Source: Streptomyces sp. NBC_01788 (GTDB lineage Bacteria; Actinomycetota; Actinomycetes; Streptomycetales; Streptomycetaceae). From it: a DNA stretch of 64,000 nucleotides. Position numbers and translations under genes: made by a program. Shown one piece after another: positions 8,558 to 17,212 of this stretch (its first letter is position 1; the number at the start of each line of letters is the position of its first letter). The notes under the pieces are model-generated. The model did no database searches, was not told where the DNA came from, and worked only from the letters and a program-made list of their open reading frames with translations. The stretch lies in contig NZ_CP109090.1 in NCBI RefSeq assembly GCF_035917575.1, positions 1,302,001-1,366,000 on the forward strand, given 5' to 3'.

Positions 8558-9097
8558 TCACCGGCCCCACGGCGCTCGCGCGGCCTGCCGCAGCAGCCGG
8601 CCTCGCCGCCATCCCGTGAGGCGGTCGGCGTACACCTTCCCGTCGAGGTGGTCGCACTCGTGCTGGAGGCAGCGCGCGAAGAACCCCGTCCCGTGCACGG
8701 TGACCGGCTCCCCGGTCACCGTGAAGCCCTCGACGACCGCGTGGTCGTGGCGCTCCGTCCCCGCCTCCAGGCCCGGCAGGGACAGGCAGCCCTCCGGCCC
8801 GCGGATCACCACACCGTCCGTCTCCACCAGCCGCGGATTGACCAGATGACCGAGGTGGCGCACCTCCTCGTCGTCCGGGCAGTCGTACACGAAGACGCGC
8901 AGCGGCAGCCCGATCTGGTTCGCCGCGAGGCCCACGCCGCGGGCCGCGTACATGGTCGCGAACAAGTCCTCCACCACCCGGGACAGTTCGGGTCCGAAGT
9001 CGGTGACTTCCTCGCAGGGGGCGTGCAGAACGGGGCTGCCGAGCAGGGAAAGGGGCCGGACGCGCCCGTGGGCGCCCGGGATCGAGCCGTGTCGCAT
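8558..9097 (-). CDS. def: Peptide deformylase
   Basis: 179 residues. It removes the N-terminal formyl group from nascent proteins. All three family motifs are present: GVGLAANQ at 54-61, EGCLSLPG with metal ligand C104, and QHECDHLDG with ligands H146 and H150 and catalytic E147. Streptomyces usually carries several def paralogues, so this is probably not the only copy. It is transcribed away from murT. Confidence 0.95.
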   Translation of the reverse strand: MRHGSIPGAHGRVRPLSLLGSPVLHAPCEEVTDFGPELSRVVEDLFATMYAARGVGLAANQIGLPLRVFVYDCPDDEEVRHLGHLVNPRLVETDGVVIRGPEGCLSLPGLEAGTERHDHAVVEGFTVTGEPVTVHGTGFFARCLQHECDHLDGKVYADRLTGWRRGRLLRQAARAPWGR

Positions 9098-9248
9098 GGC
9101 GGCAAGGGTACGGTTCCCTGTGCCCCTGCCTGCCGCGTCGGCATGGGCCGGGATTCGGGAGCGTCAACGGATGTCGATAGGCTGAGGTCCACACCACGTT
9201 GCCGGAGAACCCAGGGCGCGGCGCGTACGCAAGGAGGATCGAGAACTG

Positions 9249-10487
9249 ATGGCAGGCAACTCGGACCCGCTCACGCCGCGGGCCAAGCTGGCCGTGACCG
9301 CGGGCAAGGCGGTCGCTGCGGCATCGCGTGCAGCGGGACGCGGCAGCGGTTCGGTGATCGGCGGTCGGGTGGCCCTCAAGCTCGACCCCGATCTGCTCGC
9401 ACGGCTCGCCCAGCACCTGGACGTGATCCTGGTCTCGGCGACGAACGGCAAGACGACGACGACCCGGCTCATCGCCGAGGCGCTGCGGGCCGCGGGCCCG
9501 GTCGTCTCCAACGCGCTCGGCGCGAACATGCCCGCGGGCATCACGTCGGCGCTGGCCGGCGGCTCGGACGCGAAGTTCGGCGTCATAGAGGTCGACGAGA
9601 AGTACCTCGCGGGCGTGGCCCGCGACACCGACCCCAAGTGCATCGCACTGCTCAACCTCTCCCGCGACCAGCTCGACCGGGCCGGCGAGACCCGGATGCT
9701 GGCCGAGAACTGGCGTGAGGCGCTCAGCGGCTCCAAGGCCGTGCTCGTCGCCAACTGCGACGACCCGCTGGTGGTGTGGGCGGCGTCCTCGTCCCCCAAC
9801 GTGGTCTGGGTGGCCGCCGGGCAGATGTGGAAGGACGACGCCTGGTCCTGCCCCTCCTGCGGCGGAGTGATGCAGCGCCCGGGCGACGACTGGTTCTGCG
9901 GCGAGTGCGGCTTCCGCCGGCCGACCCCCACCTGGGCCCTGTCCGGCGACCACGTCCTCGACCCGCACGGCTCGGCCTGGCCGATCCAACTGCAGCTCCC
10001 GGGCCGCGCCAACAAGGCCAACGCCGCCTCCTCGGCGGCCGTCGCCGCCGTCTTCGGGGTGCCGCCGCAGGTCGCCCTGGAGCGGATGTACCAGGTGCAG
10101 GCGGTCGCCGGCCGCTACGACGTCGTGCAGTTCCAGAACCGCGACCTGCGCCTGCTGCTGGCCAAGAACCCGGCCGGCTGGCTGGAGACGTTCTCGCTGA
10201 TCGACCCGCCGCCCACCCCGGTCATCCTGTCGGTCAACGCGCGCGGCGCCGACGGCACCGACACCTCCTGGCTGTGGGACGTCGACTACACGCGTCTGAC
10301 AGGCCACCCGCTCTTCGTGCTCGGGGACCGGAAGCTGGACCTCGCGGTGCGTCTGGAGGTCGCGGGCCAGCAGTTCCAGGTCTGCGAGAGCCTGGACCAG
10401 GCCGTGCAGCAGGCCCCGCCCGGCCGGATCGAGGTCATCGCCAACTACACCGCGTTCCAGGACCTGCGCCGCCGCGTCGGCAACTGA
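9249..10487 (+). CDS. murT: Lipid II isoglutaminyl synthase, MurT subunit
   Basis: 412 residues. MurT is the Mur-ligase-like subunit that with GatD amidates the alpha-carboxyl of D-Glu in the lipid II stem peptide, using ATP and ammonia. Seen here are the P-loop SATNGKTTT (63-71), a Mur central domain, and a four-cysteine zinc ribbon inserted in it (C201, C204, C217, C220) that marks MurT against other Mur ligases. The C-terminal DUF1727 domain follows. AGGAGG lies ahead of the ATG. The gatD gene starts 21 bp downstream, as expected for a two-subunit enzyme. Confidence 0.95.
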   Translation: MAGNSDPLTPRAKLAVTAGKAVAAASRAAGRGSGSVIGGRVALKLDPDLLARLAQHLDVILVSATNGKTTTTRLIAEALRAAGPVVSNALGANMPAGITSALAGGSDAKFGVIEVDEKYLAGVARDTDPKCIALLNLSRDQLDRAGETRMLAENWREALSGSKAVLVANCDDPLVVWAASSSPNVVWVAAGQMWKDDAWSCPSCGGVMQRPGDDWFCGECGFRRPTPTWALSGDHVLDPHGSAWPIQLQLPGRANKANAASSAAVAAVFGVPPQVALERMYQVQAVAGRYDVVQFQNRDLRLLLAKNPAGWLETFSLIDPPPTPVILSVNARGADGTDTSWLWDVDYTRLTGHPLFVLGDRKLDLAVRLEVAGQQFQVCESLDQAVQQAPPGRIEVIANYTAFQDLRRRVGN

Positions 10488-10507
10488 CCACAAAGGACGA
10501 GCACTTC

Positions 10508-11239
10508 ATGAGTGACAACCAACTGCGGCTGGTGTGGATCTACCCGGACCTGCTGAGCACCTACGGCGACCAGGGCAACGTCCTCGTGGTGGAGCGCCGG
10601 GCCCGCCAGCGCGGCCTGGACGTGGCCCGTCTCGACGTGCGCAGCGACCAGCCGATCCCGACCTCCGGCGACATCTACCTGATCGGCGGCGGCGAGGACC
10701 GGCCGCAGCGGCTGGCGGCGGAGCGGCTGCGCCGCGACGGCAGTCTGCCCAGGGCGGTGGCGAACGGCGCGATCGTCTTCTCCGTCTGCGCCGGGTACCA
10801 GATCCTCGGGCACGAGTTCATCAACGACCTCGGGCAGCGCGAGCCGGGGCTCGGTCTGCTCGACGTCGTGTCGGTGCGCGGTGAGGGCGAGCGGTGCGTT
10901 GGCGACGTGCTGGGCGACATCGACGCGCGGCTCGGCCTGCCCCCGCTGACCGGGTTCGAGAACCACCAGGGCGTCACCCACCTCGGCCCCACCGCCCGCC
11001 CCTTCGCCCAGGTGAGCCTGGGCCGGGGCAACGGCACGGGCGACGGCACGGAGGGCGCGTACAACGACACCGTCTTCGGCACGTACATGCACGGGCCGGT
11101 GCTGGCCCGCAACCCGCTGATCGCGGACCTGCTGCTGAAGCTGGCGCTCGACGTCAACGCGCTGCCGCCGATCGACGACCACTGGTACGAGGCGCTGCGC
11201 AACGAGCGCATCGCGGCCGCGCAGCAGCAGCCCGCGTAA
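10508..11239 (+). CDS. gatD: Lipid II isoglutaminyl synthase, glutaminase subunit GatD
   Basis: 243 residues, a class I glutamine amidotransferase-like subunit (CobB/CobQ type). It hydrolyses glutamine and passes ammonia to MurT. The nucleophile is C94 in FSVCAGYQILG and the partner histidine is H195 in GTYMHGP. The N-terminal region LVWIYPDLLSTYGDQGNV is typical. The gene follows murT with a purine-rich ribosome binding site. Confidence 0.95.
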   Translation: MSDNQLRLVWIYPDLLSTYGDQGNVLVVERRARQRGLDVARLDVRSDQPIPTSGDIYLIGGGEDRPQRLAAERLRRDGSLPRAVANGAIVFSVCAGYQILGHEFINDLGQREPGLGLLDVVSVRGEGERCVGDVLGDIDARLGLPPLTGFENHQGVTHLGPTARPFAQVSLGRGNGTGDGTEGAYNDTVFGTYMHGPVLARNPLIADLLLKLALDVNALPPIDDHWYEALRNERIAAAQQQPA

Positions 11240-11412
11240 ACAGCCGCTCGACAGCCCGTGCGGGGACCGTCGCGCGTGCCGTAACAGGCCCGCGGCGGCC
11301 CGCGGGGACGGCCCCGGCCGGAGCCCGTCTGACAGGGTGTCCGCACAGGTGAGCGGGCCCGTCCAGCAGGCGGACGCACGCTTCGGCCCCACCGCCCGGT
11401 GCCGCTAGGGTG

Positions 11413-11448
11413 GCGGGGACCGACCGGACAGAGTGGTCCGGTCCCCGC
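11413..11448. promoter_or_regulatory. Inverted repeat in the pfkA leader
   Basis: GCGGGGACCG (11413-11422) pairs perfectly with CGGTCCCCGC (11439-11448), 27 bp before the pfkA start. It could be an operator, a leader hairpin, or the tail-end terminator of the murT-gatD transcript. Confidence 0.35.
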
Positions 11449-11475
11449 GCCCACGTTGAGAAGGTTATCCGGGCT

Positions 11476-12501
11476 ATGCGCATTGGCGTCCTCACCTCCG
11501 GCGGCGACTGTCCCGGCCTGAACGCCGTCATCCGGTCCGTCGTGCACCGTGCCGTCGTCGATCACGGCGACGAGGTCATCGGCTTCCGCGACGGCTGGAA
11601 GGGTCTCCTGGAGTGCGACTACCTCAAGCTCGACCTCGACGCGGTGAGCGGCATCCTCGCCCGCGGCGGGACCATCCTCGGCTCCTCCCGGGTCCGTCCC
11701 GAGCACCTGCGGGACGGCGTGCAGCGGGCCAGGGGCCATGTCGAGGAGCTGGGGCTCGACGCGATCATCCCGATCGGCGGTGAGGGCACGCTCAAGGCGG
11801 CCCGGCTGCTGTCGGACAACGGCCTGCCGATCGTCGGCGTGCCCAAGACCATCGACAACGACATCGCGGTCACGGACCTCACCTTCGGCTTCGACACGGC
11901 CGTGACCGTCGCCACCGAGGCCCTGGACCGGCTGAAGACGACCGCCGAGTCCCACCAGCGGGTGCTGATCGTGGAGGTCATGGGCCGTCACACCGGCTGG
12001 ATCGCTCTCCAGTCCGGCATGGCGGCCGGCGCCCACGCCATCGTCGTCCCCGAACGCCCCTTCGACATCGAGGAGTTGGCTGCGAAGGTCGGCGAGCGGT
12101 TCGCGGCGGGCAAGCGGTTCGCGATCGTCGTGGCCGCGGAGGGCGCCAAGCCCAGGGCGGGCTCCATGGACTTCGACGAGGGCGGCAAGGACGTCTACGG
12201 CCACGAGCGGTTCGCGGGCGTCGCCCGGCAGCTCGCCCTCGAACTCGAGGAGCGGCTCGGCAAGGAGGCCCGGGCGGTGATCCTCGGGCACGTCCAGCGC
12301 GGCGGCACGCCGACGGCGTACGACCGGGTGCTGGCGACCCGGTTCGGCTGGCACGCCGTGGAGGCGGTGCACCGCGGGGAGTTCGGCCGCATGACGGCGC
12401 TGCGCGGCACGGACATCGTGATGGTGTCCCTGGCCGAGGCGGTGGCGACCCTCAAGACGGTCCCCGCGGAGCGGTACGCCGAGGCGGAGTGCGTGCTGTA
12501 G
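11476..12501 (+). CDS. pfkA: 6-phosphofructokinase
   Basis: 341 residues. Phosphorylates fructose 6-phosphate to the 1,6-bisphosphate in glycolysis. GGDCPGLNAVIR is at the N-terminus, GGEGT at 101-105, PKTIDNDI at 123-130 (with catalytic Asp) and MGRHTGW at 169-175. It combines G104 (as in ATP-dependent enzymes) with K124 (as in PPi-dependent ones), a pairing known in actinomycete ATP-PFKs of the P clade. ATP is therefore the likelier donor. GAGAAGG precedes the ATG. Confidence 0.93.
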   Translation: MRIGVLTSGGDCPGLNAVIRSVVHRAVVDHGDEVIGFRDGWKGLLECDYLKLDLDAVSGILARGGTILGSSRVRPEHLRDGVQRARGHVEELGLDAIIPIGGEGTLKAARLLSDNGLPIVGVPKTIDNDIAVTDLTFGFDTAVTVATEALDRLKTTAESHQRVLIVEVMGRHTGWIALQSGMAAGAHAIVVPERPFDIEELAAKVGERFAAGKRFAIVVAAEGAKPRAGSMDFDEGGKDVYGHERFAGVARQLALELEERLGKEARAVILGHVQRGGTPTAYDRVLATRFGWHAVEAVHRGEFGRMTALRGTDIVMVSLAEAVATLKTVPAERYAEAECVL

Positions 12502-12520
12502 AACACGCCGCACGTCCCCG

Positions 12521-12552
12521 CCGCCCCCGGTCGCAGTCGCGGCCGGGGGCGG
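12521..12552 (+). terminator. Hairpin terminator after pfkA
   Basis: CCGCCCCCGG (12521-12530) pairs with CCGGGGGCGG (12543-12552) about 20 bp past the pfkA stop. There is no T-run, as is usual in Streptomyces. Confidence 0.6.
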
Positions 12553-12622
12553 CTCTAGTCTGGGTGCGGACAGACAGCTGTGGACAGACAGCGCACAATC
12601 CCCACGAATCAGGAGCCGGCGG

Positions 12623-13573
12623 ATGGATCACAGCGGGCACGGCATGACGCACGATCTGCCGCCGTTCACGCTGGGACGCGGTCTGGAGTGGTCCCCGGAC
12701 CCGTTCTTCCTGGTCGCCTGCCTGCTGGGGCTCGGCCTGTACGGCTGGGGTGTGGTGCGGCTGCGGCGACGCGGCGACGCCTGGCCGGTGGGCCGCACGG
12801 TGGCGTACGTCATCGGTGTGCTGACCGTGGGCCTGGTGATGTGCACCAAGCTGAACCACTACGGCATGGTCATGTTCAGCGTGCACATGGTCCAGCACAT
12901 GATCATCAGCATGCTGTCGCCGATCCTGGTCCTGCTCGGCGGTCCGATCACGCTGGCACTGCGGGCGCTGCCGGTGGCCGGGCGGGGCCGCAAGGGGCCG
13001 CGGGAGCTGCTGCTCGTCCTGCTGCACAGCCGGTATCTGCGGGTCGTCACGCACCCCGCCTTCACCATCCCGATGTTCGTGGCGAGCCTGTACGCCCTGT
13101 ACTTCACGTCGATCTTCGACTTCCTGATGGGCTCGCGGGCCGGGCACATCGCGATGATGGTGCACTTCCTCGCGGTGGGCCTGGTGTTCTTCTGGCCGAT
13201 CATGGGCGTCGACCCGGGCCCGAACCGGCCCGGTCACCTCATGCGGATGCTGGAGCTGTTCGCGGGCATGCCGTTCCACGCGTTCTTCGGCATCGCGCTG
13301 ATGATGGCGACCACGCCCATGGTCAGCACCTTCCAGAACCCGCCCGCCTCGCTCGGCGTCGACGCCCTGACCGACCAGTCCGCGGCCGGCGGCATCGCCT
13401 GGGCGTTCAGCGAGATCCCCTCGGTCCTGGTGCTGCTGGCCCTGCTCTTCCAGTGGTACGGCTCCGAACAGCGTCAGGCCCGCCGCAAGGACCGCGCCGC
13501 GGACCGCGACGGCGACAAGGAACTCGAGGCGTACAACGCGTACCTGGCGTCCTTGAACGCCCGGAGCAACTGA
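12623..13573 (+). CDS. Cytochrome c oxidase assembly factor CtaG-like membrane protein
   Basis: 316 residues with about seven hydrophobic segments and conserved membrane histidines (for example HMVQHM and MMVHFL). It matches the actinobacterial caa3_CtaG family, thought to help insert copper into cytochrome oxidase. The N-terminus is His/Met-rich (MDHSGHGMTHD), compatible with metal contact. The C-terminal tail is soluble and charged. The ATG follows an AGGAG site. The 11-bp direct repeat GGACAGACAGC occurs twice in the leader. Confidence 0.85.
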   Translation: MDHSGHGMTHDLPPFTLGRGLEWSPDPFFLVACLLGLGLYGWGVVRLRRRGDAWPVGRTVAYVIGVLTVGLVMCTKLNHYGMVMFSVHMVQHMIISMLSPILVLLGGPITLALRALPVAGRGRKGPRELLLVLLHSRYLRVVTHPAFTIPMFVASLYALYFTSIFDFLMGSRAGHIAMMVHFLAVGLVFFWPIMGVDPGPNRPGHLMRMLELFAGMPFHAFFGIALMMATTPMVSTFQNPPASLGVDALTDQSAAGGIAWAFSEIPSVLVLLALLFQWYGSEQRQARRKDRAADRDGDKELEAYNAYLASLNARSN

Positions 13574-13589
13574 GCCGGACGGCGACCGG

Positions 13590-13631
13590 ACGGGCAGGGG
13601 GCGTGGCAGCGATGCCGCGCCCCCTGCCCGT
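13590..13631 (+). terminator. Strong hairpin terminator after the CtaG-like gene
   Basis: A perfect 14-bp stem: ACGGGCAGGGGGCG (13590-13603) pairs with CGCCCCCTGCCCGT (13618-13631), 16 bp after the stop. Confidence 0.75.
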
Positions 13632-13742
13632 TCCTCCGAGGCGGCCCCGCGGTCGTGAGAGGCGAACAGGCCTGTTGTAGGGGATGCCAATGGGCCGAAC
13701 CGGGGCACCATGGAGGTTACGGACCAGGAGGAGGGTGCCGCG

Positions 13743-13913
13743 ATGCACGGTTCCACGGACGGTTCCACGAAGGCGATGGGGGCGCTCACCGTCGGCGCGC
13801 TCGTCGTGGTGACGGCCTACACGGTGGCGCTCGGCGGCAACGGCTGGCTGTGGTTCGGCTGGGTCGTGCTGGGCCTGGTGACGCTGGGCCTGGTGGTCAC
13901 CCGCGGCACCTGA
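13743..13913 (+). CDS. Small two-segment membrane protein
   Basis: 56 residues. After a short polar N-terminus (MHGSTDGST) it has two hydrophobic stretches around 12-30 and 35-52, ending in TRGT. I chose this ATG because AGGAGGAGGG lies just upstream; an ATG at 13710 lacks such a site. Small proteins of this shape are common beside CtaG-like genes in Streptomyces, but no function is known. Its end faces the kinase gene, with a shared hairpin between them. Confidence 0.6.
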   Translation: MHGSTDGSTKAMGALTVGALVVVTAYTVALGGNGWLWFGWVVLGLVTLGLVVTRGT

Positions 13914-13914
13914 G

Positions 13915-13938
13915 GCGGCTCACTCCCCGGTGAGCCGC
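13915..13938. terminator. Bidirectional terminator between convergent genes
   Basis: GCGGCTCAC pairs with GTGAGCCGC over 9 bp. It spans the 6-bp gap between the small membrane gene and the kinase gene and overlaps the kinase's last codons. Confidence 0.55.
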
Positions 13939-15125
13939 GTCGCCGAGTGGACGCCCGGCTGGTACTTCGGCAGCCGGGCGCTGATCTTCATGCCCGCACC
14001 CCGCGCGGTCTCGATGACCAGTCCGTGGTCGTCGCCGTAGACCTGGCGGAGCCGGTCGTCGACGTTGGACAGGCCGATGCCGCCGGACGGGCTGTCCTCA
14101 CCCGCGAGGATGCGGCGCAGCAGGCCGGGGTCCATGCCGGCGCCGTCGTCCTCGATGACGACCACCGCCTCGGCGCCCGCGTCCCGCGCGGTGATCCTGA
14201 TGTGGCAGGTGCCGGTCTTGCCCTCCAGGCCGTGCTTGACGGCGTTCTCCACCAGCGGTTGCAGGCACAGGAACGGCAGCGCGATGGGAAGCACCTCGGG
14301 CGCGATCTGGAGGGTGACCGAGAGGCGGTCGCCGAAGCGGGCCCGTACGAGCGCCAGATAGTGCTCGATGGCGTGGAGTTCGTCGGCGAGCGTGGTGAAG
14401 TCGCCGTGTCTGCGGAACGAGTAGCGGGTGAAGTCGGCGAACTCCAGCAGCAGGTCCCGCGCCCGCTCGGGGTCGGTGCGGACGAACGAGGCGATCACCG
14501 CGAGCGAGTTGAAGATGAAGTGCGGGGAGATCTGCGCGCGCAGGGCCTTGATCTCGGCCTCGATGAGCCGGGTGCGGGACCGGTCCAGGTCGGCGAGCTC
14601 GAGCTGTACGGAGACCCAGCGGGCGACCTCGGCCGCGGCGCGGGCCAGTACGGCCGACTCGCGGGGCGCGCAGGCGACGAGGGTGCCATGCACGCGGTCG
14701 TCGACGGTGAGCGGGGTGACGACGGCCCAGCGCACCGGGCAGTCCGGGGTCCGGCAGGTGAGCCGGAAGGCCTCGCCGCGGCCGGTCTCCAGGGGCCCGG
14801 CGAGGCGTTCCATGATCTCGGTGCGGTGATGGCCGCCCACACCGTCCCAGGCGAGGACCCGCTCGTCGTCGGTGAGGCAGAGCGCGTCGGTGCCGAGCAG
14901 GGAGCGCAGCCGGCGGGCCGACTTGCGGGCGGTCTCCTCGGTCAGCCCGGCCCGCAGTGGGGGCGCCGCGAGCGAGGCGGCGTGCAGGGTCTGGAAGGTG
15001 GCGTGCTCGACGGGGGTGCCGAGCCCGCCGAGGCTCTGCGGGCGGGCGGTGCGCCGGCCGAGCCAGTAGCCCGCGGCGAGCAGCGGCAGCGCGGCCACGC
15101 ACAGCCCGGCGAGGAAGCCGCTCAT
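13920..15125 (-). CDS. LytS/YehU-type sensor histidine kinase
   Basis: 401 residues. One N-terminal membrane segment (about 3-22) is followed by a GAF-like sensor region (about 60-175). Then comes the His_kinase domain with H202 in ISPHFIFNSL and a C-terminal ATPase domain with N-box LVENAVKHG, DDGAGMD and GGIGLSNVDDRL. It overlaps the symporter stop codon (ATGA). It is the last gene of a four-gene minus-strand operon and should phosphorylate the LytTR regulator encoded first. The stimulus probably relates to the transporter's substrate; that is inference. Confidence 0.92.
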   Translation of the reverse strand: MSGFLAGLCVAALPLLAAGYWLGRRTARPQSLGGLGTPVEHATFQTLHAASLAAPPLRAGLTEETARKSARRLRSLLGTDALCLTDDERVLAWDGVGGHHRTEIMERLAGPLETGRGEAFRLTCRTPDCPVRWAVVTPLTVDDRVHGTLVACAPRESAVLARAAAEVARWVSVQLELADLDRSRTRLIEAEIKALRAQISPHFIFNSLAVIASFVRTDPERARDLLLEFADFTRYSFRRHGDFTTLADELHAIEHYLALVRARFGDRLSVTLQIAPEVLPIALPFLCLQPLVENAVKHGLEGKTGTCHIRITARDAGAEAVVVIEDDGAGMDPGLLRRILAGEDSPSGGIGLSNVDDRLRQVYGDDHGLVIETARGAGMKISARLPKYQPGVHSATRLTGE

Positions 15126-16834
15126 CCCGTCACCTCCGCCCGCAGCTGCTCGGGCAGGTGGAACCGGGCCAGGACGGCCGCCGTCCCGGCCGGCACCCGG
15201 CCGGGCGTGGCAACGGACACCAGTGTCATCGTGAGGAAGCCGAGCGGCACCGACCACAGGGCGGGCCAGGCGAGCAGCGCGTGCAGCGGCCCGTTGCCGG
15301 GAAATCCGGCCATGGTCACGGCGACGGCGACGAGCGCGGCGCCACCGCCCGCCAGCATCCCGGCGGCCGCGCCGGGCGGGGTGAGCCGCCGCCACCAGAT
15401 GCCGAGGACGAGCAGCGGGCAGAAGGAGGAGGCGGACACCGCGAAGGCGAGTCCGACGGCGTCGGCGACGGGCAGCCCGCCGACCAGGACGCTCGCGGCG
15501 AGCGGCACGGCCATGGCGAGCACCGTGCCGAGCCGGAAGTGGCGCACTCCGCGCGAGGGCAGCACGTCCTGGGTGAGCACTCCGGCCACCGCCATGGTCA
15601 CGCCGGAGGCGGTCGACAGGAACGCCGCGAACGCGCCGCCCGCGACCAGGGCGCCCAGCAGGTCGCCGCCGAGGCCGCCGATCACCCGGTCGGGCAGCAG
15701 CAGCACGGCGGCGTCCGCGCTGCCGGTGAGCGTGAGTTCGGGGGCGTAGACGCGGCCGAGGGCACCGTACACGGGGGGCAGCAGGTAGAAGGCGCCGATC
15801 AGGCCGAGCACGGCCACCGTGGTGCGGCGGGCGGCCACGCCGTGCGGGCTGGTGTAGAAGCGGACGACGACGTGCGGCAGGCCCATGGTGCCGAGGAAGG
15901 TGGCGAGGATCAGTCCGTAGGTGGCGTACAGGGGGCGTTCCTCGCGGCCCGCTGCCAGGGAGGTGGACATGCCGCCGCTGCCGCCGCGGGCGGCGGCCAC
16001 CGGGACTTCGGCTCCCCGGGCGAAGGTGAGCCGGGTGCCGCCGTCGACGCGGTGCGTCCCGGCCGGCAGGCTCACCCGTCGCTCGCGGTGGGCGCGGCCG
16101 TCGACGGTGCCGGTCACGGTGACGGTGAGCGGGCGCTCCAGCCTGAGGTCGAGGGTTTCCGCGACGCGCACGGTGCGCTGCTCGCGGAAGGCGGCCGGTT
16201 CGTCGTAGGCGCGTGGTGCCCCGTCGGCCTGCCAGGCGAGGACGAGGAAGAGGGCGGGGACGAGCAGCGCGGTCAGTTTCAGCCAGTACTGGAAGGCCTG
16301 GACGAAGGTGATGCTGCGCATTCCGCCCGCGGCGACGATGGCGACCACGACGACGGCGACGATCACCGCGCCGAGCGCGTCGGGCGCGCCGGTCAGGACC
16401 GCCAGGGTGAGTCCGGCTCCCTGGAGCTGCGGCAGCAGGTACAGCCAGCCGACGCCGACGACGAAGGCGCCCGCGAGCCGCCGCACGCCCTGGGAGGCGA
16501 GCCGGGCCTCGGCGAAGTCGGGCAGGGTGTAGGCCCCGGACCGGCGCAGCGGTGCGGCGACGAACAGCAGCAGGACCAGGTAGCCGGCGGTGTAGCCGAC
16601 GGGGTACCACAGCATGTCGGCGCCCTGGACGAGGACCAGTCCGGCTATGCCGAGGAAGGAGGCCGCGGAGAGGTACTCCCCGCTGATGGCGGCCGCGTTC
16701 AGGCGCGGGCCCACGGTGCGGGAGGCGACGTAGAAGTCGGAGGTGGTGCGGGAGATGCGCAGGCCGAAGGCGCCGACGAGGATCGTGGCGACCACGACGA
16801 GGGCGACGGCGGGGACGGTGTAGGCGGAGTTCAC
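15122..16834 (-). CDS. Sodium:solute symporter (cation/acetate-type)
   Basis: 570 residues with about 13 hydrophobic segments, matching the SSF family nearest to actinobacterial acetate/carboxylate carriers. The first segments contain SRTVGPRLNAAAISGEYLSAASFLG, typical of this branch. A soluble beta-rich insert of roughly 100 residues (about 205-305) sits between two membrane helices and probably lies outside the cell. The start is GTG at 16834, 5 bp after the small upstream gene. The substrate is not determined; acetate or another monocarboxylate is likely. Coupling to a kinase and regulator suggests substrate-responsive expression. Confidence 0.88.
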   Translation of the reverse strand: MNSAYTVPAVALVVVATILVGAFGLRISRTTSDFYVASRTVGPRLNAAAISGEYLSAASFLGIAGLVLVQGADMLWYPVGYTAGYLVLLLFVAAPLRRSGAYTLPDFAEARLASQGVRRLAGAFVVGVGWLYLLPQLQGAGLTLAVLTGAPDALGAVIVAVVVVAIVAAGGMRSITFVQAFQYWLKLTALLVPALFLVLAWQADGAPRAYDEPAAFREQRTVRVAETLDLRLERPLTVTVTGTVDGRAHRERRVSLPAGTHRVDGGTRLTFARGAEVPVAAARGGSGGMSTSLAAGREERPLYATYGLILATFLGTMGLPHVVVRFYTSPHGVAARRTTVAVLGLIGAFYLLPPVYGALGRVYAPELTLTGSADAAVLLLPDRVIGGLGGDLLGALVAGGAFAAFLSTASGVTMAVAGVLTQDVLPSRGVRHFRLGTVLAMAVPLAASVLVGGLPVADAVGLAFAVSASSFCPLLVLGIWWRRLTPPGAAAGMLAGGGAALVAVAVTMAGFPGNGPLHALLAWPALWSVPLGFLTMTLVSVATPGRVPAGTAAVLARFHLPEQLRAEVTG

Positions 16835-16839
16835 GGTGC

Positions 16840-17199
16840 TCAGCGGTCTCCGACGAGCCGTACGAAGTCGCGTTCGTTGCGCTCGGCGCGGCGCACGTAC
16901 CAGCGGGCGAGGAGCACCAGCGGGGCGTAGAGGCCGAAGCCGAGGACCGCCCACTTCAGCCTGCGGACGTCGGGGGCCGCGGCGAACACCAGCGGCAGCG
17001 GGCCCATGAGGAGCACGAGTACCGCGAACACCGTGAGGCCGGCCCGTAGTTGGCTGCGCATCAGGGAGCGGACGTAGGTGTGGCCGAGGGTGGTCTGCTC
17101 GTCGATCTCCGTGCGCGGGCGGTAGTGGACCGGGGCCCGGCGGGTGCGGCGGGGCGGGCCGGTGACGACGACTCGGCGTTCGGTCGGGTCCTGCGGCAT
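16840..17199 (-). CDS. Small membrane partner of the symporter (DUF485-like)
   Basis: 119 residues. A polar N-terminus of about 48 residues precedes two hydrophobic segments (about 55-75 and 84-104), then a basic tail. Proteins of this shape (DUF485 in ActP systems) sit immediately upstream of acetate/solute symporters. It lies 13 bp after the response regulator and 5 bp before the symporter. It probably assists the transporter. Confidence 0.7.
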   Translation of the reverse strand: MPQDPTERRVVVTGPPRRTRRAPVHYRPRTEIDEQTTLGHTYVRSLMRSQLRAGLTVFAVLVLLMGPLPLVFAAAPDVRRLKWAVLGFGLYAPLVLLARWYVRRAERNERDFVRLVGDR

Positions 17200-17212
17200 G
17201 GCGTACGGCTCC

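Noticed and set aside
13920..16610. An 896-codon frame continuing upstream of the LytS-type kinase
   Set aside because: The extra N-terminus is the symporter gene in the wrong frame. The ATGA junction at 15,122-15,125 marks the true kinase start.
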